Below are positions 17,007 through 22,640 of a stretch of 22,640 nt of DNA, one piece after another (within the stretch, counting starts at the first letter, position 1; each line of letters starts with the position of its first letter). The stretch spans positions 1 through 22,640 of the forward strand of contig CAJVPP010001116.1 in assembly GCA_910592005.1 (NCBI GenBank), in the 5' to 3' direction. The translations under genes were made by a program, and so were the position numbers. The notes under the pieces were generated by a model that searched no databases, was not told where the DNA came from, and saw only the letters and a list, made by a program, of their open reading frames with translations. This stretch comes from Funneliformis mosseae (Eukaryota > Glomeromycota > Glomeromycetes > Glomerales > Glomeraceae).

Positions 17007-17911
17007 ATGTGGTCAAATTTCAAACAAAAAATTTTCGATGAACTTTCTGCACGTGTCACTAGAATCGTCAATGATCTTCATACAAAAAATAATACACCAG
17101 AAATCGACAGTAAACTTACCGCGAAAATCAATACTAAAATCACCAATGAACTTTCTGCACGTCTTTCTGAAATTAATTCTACTTTCACCGCGGAGCTCGA
17201 CAGAATCAATAATGATCTTAATAATAAACTTAACGAAGAAGTTAATGCGGGGTTCGGCAAAATTAATACTGAACTTAATGGTAAACTTACTGCGAAAGCC
17301 GAAAAAAATGAGGCACGTGATGATGACTTCACTAGGAAGGTGCAGAAAATTTTGAATGACATAACTACGAAAGTTAATAATATCGGAGAAGCCTGCCATA
17401 ATGAATTTAGCAGAATTAATGTTGTTATCAAAGATCTCCAAAACAAAATAAATCAACATTACGCAGTAGTTCAAAGATCCGATTTTGACTAACAAAGTGT
17501 GTCCAATGAATCTGAAGTTAATTCGACCAATGAATCTGAAACTAATTCATCTTCAAGCTCTTCCGGTTCTTCTGGTAAGATAAAAACAAAACAATTATTG
17601 ATAATCAATTTCTTATGTATTAGGGGTTTGACTAACATTTTTTGATTGCAGGCTCAAGCCAAAAATTCGCAAATATCATTTCTGTAATCCGGAAACAATT
17701 TAGGGATATCTTTGATAGGGTTAAGGGTGCGAATGATTATACTTTAGATCAGATGTGTGACATTGTATCAGTTGATATTCTTAGTAGACTTGGGATGGGA
17801 GTAATCGGGAAAGATACAATAAAGGGATTTTATCATGGGGAAAACATAAATAGCAAAAACTTAGAAAAGATAGGTGCTTGGATAGATCACACTCATTTAC
17901 ATCGATACTGA
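17007..17911 (+). pseudogene. Coiled-coil protein with serine linker and HTH-like C-terminus; in-frame TAA
   Basis: The start at 17007 has a strong context (GCTACCATG). Exon 1 runs to 17574, the intron is 17575-17651 (77 nt, GTAAGA to TTGCAG), and exon 2 ends at TGA 17909-17911. The frame is continuous across the splice apart from one TAA at 17490-17492. The first 160 residues are a long charged coiled coil with internal repeats (KIFDELSARVT and KITNELSARLS, from a 15-bp direct repeat GAACTTTCTGCACGT at 17040 and 17148). A linker of serine and repeated SNESE/TNESET follows. The C-terminal part (LDQMCDIVSVDILSRLGMGV, then GKDTIKGFYHGENINSKNLE) is helical and faintly like a helix-turn-helix (XRE-type). 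That is inference. A CAA-to-TAA change would explain the stop, which separates the coiled coil from the C-terminal domain. Confidence 0.55.
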
Positions 17912-18246
17912 GTGGTGGGGAAGGAACTGCCAATATATGGGTTAGGGCTCGGCAGGCATTTATGCTTTATTCCTCCCTTGAAACAACCTGCTACTCTATT
18001 ATTTTTTACTTTCATTTTTACATAGCCGGCCGGCCCTTTCTCATGTATTACTTTGCAATAAAGAATGTTTTGATTGATTTTTAAAATGTGTGCATTTTGC
18101 AAATGTAAATAAATGTGTTATTCAGATGATTATTAACTCTCATGATAGTAAACTAAATGATTCCCAATTTATAATTTCATTTGAGAGAAATACATGATAG
18201 CATCATTATGCATGTAAACAATCGGACAACTAAAATGATTCCCGTT
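17912..18246. other. Gene-poor gap
   Basis: The 3-prime flank of the coiled-coil gene, with an AATAAA-like signal at 18057 (CAATAAAG) suitable for polyadenylation. A perfect 8-bp CCGGCCGG palindrome lies within ATAGCCGGCCGGCCC (18023-18037). No coding sequence is seen. Confidence 0.35.
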
Positions 18247-18369
18247 TTATACGGCAGATTCCGAAATCAGTTGTCGAAAAAGGTCCTTCATTTCAGCATT
18301 TGAGATAATCTCCAACACTGTATCTAAGGCAAAAATTACCTTCTTGACCTTGTACAACTTACGATTAAA
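18247..18369 (-). pseudogene. Relic exon, unknown
   Basis: A 40-codon frame ending at TAA (plus-strand TTA 18247-18249) reads FNRKLYKVKKVIFALDTVLE, then IISNAEMKDLFRQLISESAV. The composition is coding-like (amphipathic helices), and a splice acceptor-like TTTTACAG lies upstream on the minus strand. It is too short to be a gene alone, and no partner exon was found. It may be the last exon of a lost minus-strand gene. Confidence 0.35.
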
Positions 18370-18620
18370 TTATCGATAATCTATTGGTTTTATCAGCTTA
18401 TCTGTAAAATTGTTTTTAATTAAAAAACATTTATAAAAAGTGACGAATTTCCGTAGAAATTGTTTGTAAAAAAAATTATTTTTATATACCTTCTTGACCC
18501 GCATAATATATTTTACAATTGGCTGGGAACTAGCTGTTCTTCAAAAATAGTTTAATAACTTCTTGCTCAGTTAATTTGGTCTTGTTAAAAACCACAAACA
18601 CGTTAAAACGTGACAACCTT
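18370..18620. promoter_or_regulatory. Upstream region of the secreted protein
   Basis: A/T-rich, with the repeated phrase ACCTTCTTGACC at 18339-18350 and 18488-18499 (148 bp apart). TATA-like TTTTTATATACC lies at about 18478-18489. These repeats may be regulatory, but nothing more can be said. Confidence 0.35.
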
Positions 18621-18893
18621 ATGAAGATCAAGACAACAATGAAAAATTCAACTATTTTATTGGCCTTTACTATCATTTTCTTTGCGTTGACATCACCCTC
18701 TCAAGGACAAACCTGTCAAAACGTGGGTGAATGTTGTCTTAACGGGTGTTGTGTTCCTTGTCCAGAGGACTCATGTTGTGGAGGTATCTGCTGTGATAAA
18801 AGAAATTTTTGGACCAGAGGTTGTTGTCCTATGGGTGATTGCCCTCCTTTAGTTTCTGCTGATGGGCCTTTTTGTTTTCCTTCTTGGTCGTGA
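18621..18893 (+). CDS. Small secreted cysteine-rich protein
   Basis: A 90-residue protein starting at the ATG at 18621 (an ATG at 18639 would give 84 residues). The first 30 residues form a signal peptide: a basic start, the hydrophobic core ILLAFTIIFFALTS, and a likely cleavage after PSQGQ. The mature part (about 60 residues) has 14 cysteines, mostly in CC pairs (ECC, GCC, SCC, ICC, GCC), suggesting seven disulfides. It is outside the cell by this reasoning. Small secreted cysteine-rich proteins of mycorrhizal fungi are often effector candidates; that is inference, and no family is recognised. It has no intron or lesion. An AATAAA lies at 19049, about 155 bp after the stop. Confidence 0.65.
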   Translation: MKIKTTMKNSTILLAFTIIFFALTSPSQGQTCQNVGECCLNGCCVPCPEDSCCGGICCDKRNFWTRGCCPMGDCPPLVSADGPFCFPSWS

Positions 18894-19398
18894 ACAAGAA
18901 TTCCAGAAAATAATGAATATTTCAAAATTTTTCTATCTATCCTGTATATTTTACGTATCCCCTTTCTCACGAAAATATATGTATTGTATCATTGTGTATT
19001 TTATATACTGTAATTTTTTTATCTATCTTGTATATTTTACTTAGACTCAATAAAGAGTATAGTATATCATTTCGTTGCGTCAACAATGATTAATTTGTAC
19101 ACTAATTTATATCTTTATTATGCTGGAACCTTTGGGAAAAAAATAAATACATGACTGGCCTATGCTACGATCGCAAACTTGAGTTTATTGCTTGATAAGA
19201 CAATATTCCAACTTATCTTGAGAATAGAAAATCATATAAAAAGGTGAGGCCTTATTTAGTGAATCCTTTATCCGCCTTGTACAAGTAAAGTAAAAAAAAA
19301 ATAAAGGAAATATCCAAACTTACCACTACTAACATCAATCAATATCAACAATCAATCAAACGAGTATATTTCGCAAAGTAATAATAAAGTAAGTAAGT
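18894..19398. other. Gene-poor gap with polyadenylation signal and TATA-like box
   Basis: CTCAATAAAGAG (19046-19057) is a good polyadenylation signal for the secreted protein gene. The sequence then has a TATA-like CATATAAAAAGG (19214-19225), followed by repeated CAATCAA words (19330-19360), which look like a 5-prime leader, but no gene starts there. Confidence 0.4.
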
Positions 19399-19671
19399 TT
19401 ATTGCTCGGCTAGCTTCTTGAAACATGTCATCACAGTGCTAATCGATTTCCCCACCTCTAGATGTTCCAAAATAAAACGGACATATTACTCTTCTTGTTA
19501 TATATCGGCATTTTGATATTTGCCAAGAAAATCACTAACCATCATCACGCGTACAATAGACAGTGAAATTATTATCTAATCTAGTCGAATCCACGTGTCT
19601 CATCAGCGTAGTAAAATTGCTGTTTACAACAGTGCGACAAACAAAATCAATATAACGTATTAAGCAACAGA
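19399..19671 (-). pseudogene. Relic minus-strand ORF, possibly a transposase remnant
   Basis: Two coding-like pieces in different frames on the minus strand. One lies at about 19535-19671 (IDFVCRTVVNSNFTTLMRHV, then DSTRLDNNFTV). The other lies at 19399-19545 (MMVSDFLGKYQNADI, then, after two in-frame TAAs, YVRFILEHLEVGKSISTVMT). Both TAAs can be CAA-to-TAA. The phrase MMVSDFL occurs in some Rhizophagus mobile-element proteins (from memory), so a transposase remnant is possible but not shown. The frames are shifted near 19545. Confidence 0.3.
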
Positions 19672-19751
19672 TTTCTTAAATGTAAGGAGGACAAAATCTT
19701 CAGGATTTCAAATTTATGACAGTATATGTAAATCACGATCTTTATGCCTTT

Positions 19752-21727
19752 ATGAGGTCATACGATCGTTGACTGATTACTGATTCGATTTTTAATGTCA
19801 ACCAAAAAGAATTTGAAGTTGTTGAAGAATTCACAACTATCTTACAGAGCCATGGTAAGCTTCAAGGTATAGGTTATGTGACGAACATCGAAAATGACTC
19901 ATTAGTGCATTTCAGGCAACTTCGAGAAAACCCAGGAAATCATAGTCCAAAAATTACAGACGAAGGCGCTAGTCATCTCTTCTGAAGAATATATTAAACG
20001 TTCTAAAGGAGCCCAGTCAATTGTTGCGAGTACTCCAATATTAAATGCAGATAACCAAAGGAAACGTCCAGCCGAAGAAGCCTCCCCTATCATCACTTCT
20101 CCCCCTAATCTTCGAGATCGTCAATATCCCCGCGCACAGATTCTAGCTAATATTGGAGATGATGATTTTTTTGATGATTACAACGAGAGCGAGAAAGAAG
20201 AGGAGTCAACTGAAGTCATCGAAAACGAGGAAGTACCGACTGAAAGCTAGAACCTCATTGCAAAGATGAGGAGAACTATCGTCTTTTTGATTATCAGGTT
20301 GTAAATCTCTCCGAAAATGACCTTACTGATCCAGTAAATAAAATCTTCTCAAACGATGATAAGGAAAAAATGAGAAAAATTTGGAAAGAAGTATGTGTTT
20401 TTTGCATTAGCTCATCCCATTAGCTTTAGATTAATAATCATACAATTTAGATGGAGCCATCGGCCGAAGAGAAAGAGAATACAATGCGTCGATCAAGATG
20501 GAAAAAGAGTATCAAGCCTTTAATCGAAAAGTATGCTTCGGCTGTTGAGAGAAATTCAAAATCGGTTTTTGATGATGATGATGAGCCACGATCAACAAAA
20601 GTTGTTTTCGAAATGCCATTTGAAGGCGAATTTGCTCTTAAAAAATATTATGACATGTTGTGGACGCAAGATATATATCGGAGATTGTAGGTGTACTATA
20701 TACCTTATCATTATTATTCAACACTTCATTTAATTCTCATATTTCACTAGCATATTTTTGTTCGCCTCGTCTTTTAATATACTTCGCGATGCGAATACAG
20801 AGACTCATTCATCAATCCTTTAATACCAAAGGTATTTGATGATATACTTGATAAGATTAGGTTCCAAGTATAAGTTATTATATATACACGTTTCATTTAT
20901 GTCCGGTATAACGAACTCTTGATTTATCACATACAATGTTTGGTTAGTGGAGAGATTGAAAGTTCCTTGCGTAAGAAACACAGGAACGAGACAAATGGAC
21001 GAAAGCCTCGTGTTAATCTTGGATCAAAACATGATGGTATCTTAAAAATTTACATGAACGCTACTGAAATGGAAATTGGATTCCTTGAAGTGGTAGGAAA
21101 TGCAGTGAATGGTGATGTTACTGGATATTACGGAGACATGGAAAATTATTCAAGGATTTATAATTTTAAGATATTCATATACTCATGTCTTGAAAGACCT
21201 ATTGCAATAAACCTTATTGAATTTGTCATTTTTGTAGCGATGCAGATTTCTATCTATTATCAACTTTAACATCACCTAAAACGTAATGTAACAGAGAACC
21301 AGCTCTCATGTCTTCAGAGTTTCGGTGTACTTGTCTACCGTATGTGATATTACATTGTGGATTGTGATATTCGTAATTATTAATTATGTTTTGCTTTATC
21401 ATTTTAGAGCGTGAGACGACAATCTACACAATGCATCGTGCTAAAGGAGGATTACACATTGTTGATATTGTTACGAATTTTACGATTCCGGATAGCAAGG
21501 ACCAAGCGTATGTGATTAGCGAAAAGTGTATTTTTTCAAGGTACGAGTCCTATAATCGCCTTTGTAGCATGATTAATGATCTAACTTCATATTCGACATT
21601 ATAGAGCCGAGTAATGGATTATTACTCAAAGTTGCAAGATATATCGCCAAAAGTACAGGAATATTCTCACATTAATGAAAATCTACTAGAAGCGTCACCA
21701 TCCAAAAGAAAATCAGCAAGACGGTGA
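19752..21727 (+). pseudogene. Multi-exon protein with PD-(D/E)XK-like core, broken
   Basis: A decayed gene of a multi-copy Rhizophagus family. Inferred exons are 19752-19854, 19916-20390, 20451-20686, 20751-20867, about 20948-21140, an uncertain exon ending at 21339, and 21408-21727. The N-terminal part is helical (FEVVEEFTTILQSHG, then NFEKTQEIIVQKLQ), followed by an acidic linker (DDDFFDDYNESEKEEE). The core has SKHDGILKIY (D near 21030) and GFLEVVGNA (E near 21092), like the D and E-x-K positions of PD-(D/E)XK nucleases, with the lysine replaced. The last exon reads TIYTMHRAKGGLHIVDIVTN, then FTIPDSKDQAYVISEK. Lesions are TGA at 19770, a one-base loss near 20245, a shift near 20820 and TAG at 21602. 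The nuclease link is inference. The gene itself is clear from the fit of its splice sites. Confidence 0.65.
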
Positions 21728-22151
21728 CAGTTAGAAGTCCTACATTAACACGTCATAATTTGAAAAAAAATGTATTGATTAGTTAAATAATATTGCGCAA
21801 TACACTCAAACATTATAAATTTCAGAGTTATAACATTGTAATCTTTGACCTGCGGGATGCTAACTTTTAAATACTCGTGAATAAAAATAGCTTTATAATT
21901 TTTTTTCTGCTTTAACCTGAAGAAGCATAGCTTCGAAGGGGCATTTGTATATCTGCCCATATCGACGTTTTATTCTGCATGTAATATAAATGCGAGATGA
22001 AATCGTTTCTAGAGTCACATGATTCGGATCATTACCAATGGTAATAAGTCTTCAAATTTTCCGTCTGCACTGATCTATAATACAGTATTTTGAATTTAAG
22101 TAATCTAGAAATGTCACTGCACTACAAGTGATACTTAATTCTACAACCTAA
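21728..22151. other. Gene-poor gap
   Basis: No gene is seen. A palindrome ATTACC-A-AT-GGTAAT at about 22030-22043 resembles GTTACC-CATA-GGTAAC at 14468. The rest is A/T-rich. Confidence 0.35.
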
Positions 22152-22415
22152 CTAGTAACTAAGGATGAAAAAGATTATGTAATTGCCGAAATCTTAGGTT
22201 TGATAATAAATGTACTGCGTCATTTATTCTGTACAATTTTGACGAGCCCGGACACGGTGTCCATCAAAAAAAATAATCTAGTCATATGCACAGTTATTTC
22301 GGGAGATAAATTTAACCAGATACTGATCCAGCTTCTGCTCAATTTTGATGAGCTCAGATCAAATAAGCATGTGTATAATCATTTTTCCGAATTCCCATTA
22401 TGCTTATTCGGCTAA
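22152..22415 (+). other. Open frame without a start, possible relic
   Basis: An 87-codon frame with no in-frame ATG, reading KDEKDYVIAEILGLIINVLR, then SIKKNNLVICTVISGDKFNQ, ending at TAA. The composition is moderately coding-like, but no family or splice context backs it. It could be an exon or chance. Confidence 0.2.
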
Positions 22416-22640
22416 AGAAATCTGATTAGCTGATCATCTTATGATTTATAGAAACTCGCCAGCGCCTGGAACATTCCTAGAACTATCGAGGAACTGGGCC
22501 GTAGGCGCTTCGCACAGGGAACTAGGGAGATCTCATGTGATACAATATACAGTACATCATGCTACAAACTGATTTAGCCGAAGATGCTGTGCATATGCAT
22601 GTAAATATAAAATTAGCTAGATATGACTCTATATAAATCC
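22416..22640. other. Window end, no gene seen
   Basis: A short G/C-richer stretch (22460-22510) stands out from its A/T-rich surroundings, but no coding frame, repeat or RNA could be supported. Confidence 0.3.

Noticed and set aside
17013..17495. Long minus-strand open frames antisense to the coiled-coil gene
   Set aside because: They are hydrophobic mirror images of a charged, repetitive coiled-coil coding strand and have no start context or motif.
619..21604. Alternative genetic code with reassigned stop codons
   Set aside because: All three stops occur inside genes, frameshifts are also present, and the intact genes use normal stops. Decay explains more.
1..22640. tRNA, rRNA or CRISPR arrays
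   Set aside because: No cloverleaf with a GGTTCRA-type T-arm, no rRNA-like block and no regularly spaced repeat-spacer array was found by eye. A covariance-model scan would settle this.

Overview
The window looks like AT-rich nuclear DNA of an arbuscular mycorrhizal fungus of the Rhizophagus type (Glomeromycotina). This is inferred from the gene families I recognise, not from a database search: Crinkler-type N-terminal domains, a SAM-domain family, F-box/LRR proteins, a fungal tyrosine recombinase family, a primase-helicase family, and short introns (about 60-85 nt) with GTANGT-like donors and YAG acceptors.

The left half (about 1-10870) is compact and apparently intronless. It starts with a broken primase-helicase gene (343-3938; archaeo-eukaryotic primase, zinc knuckle and UL9/origin-binding-type SF2 helicase) bordered by a repeated palindromic element. 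A small zinc-binding protein gene (4194-4742, minus) follows, divergent from a gene with an NCLDV-like GPTY/2-cysteine-adaptor motif (4853-5350). Then come a tyrosine recombinase with one in-frame stop (5677-6831), a broken coiled-coil gene, a retropepsin-like gene, a broken F-box/LRR gene, a three-repeat protein gene on the minus strand, and an acidic protein gene (10119-10814). From about 6840 to 10870 the genes are separated by copies of one intergenic cassette (CCGGAGCAGTGATCATCAGC, then a T-run, then an A/T-rich start-proximal box ending in TTATTTATG). I read this half as a decayed large mobile or virus-like DNA element, or a cluster built by repeated duplication of one gene/cassette unit.

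The right half (11.3-22.6 kb) is ordinary intron-containing fungal DNA with lineage-specific families: a Crinkler N-terminal domain gene, a three-exon SAM-domain pseudogene, an acidic protein related to two proteins of the left half, a Crinkler/coiled-coil gene with a 24-nt microexon, a coiled-coil plus serine-linker gene with an in-frame stop, a small secreted cysteine-rich protein, and a seven-exon pseudogene whose core resembles a PD-(D/E)XK nuclease fold. Several relic exons lie in the gaps.

Most recognisable genes are broken. Nearly all nonsense lesions can be explained by C-to-T (or G-to-A) transitions, and the few frameshifts are one-base losses in short runs or a 4-bp tandem duplication. 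The intact genes are the small zinc protein, the GPTY protein, the retropepsin-like protein, the three-repeat protein, the two acidic proteins, the two Crinkler-type genes and the secreted protein.
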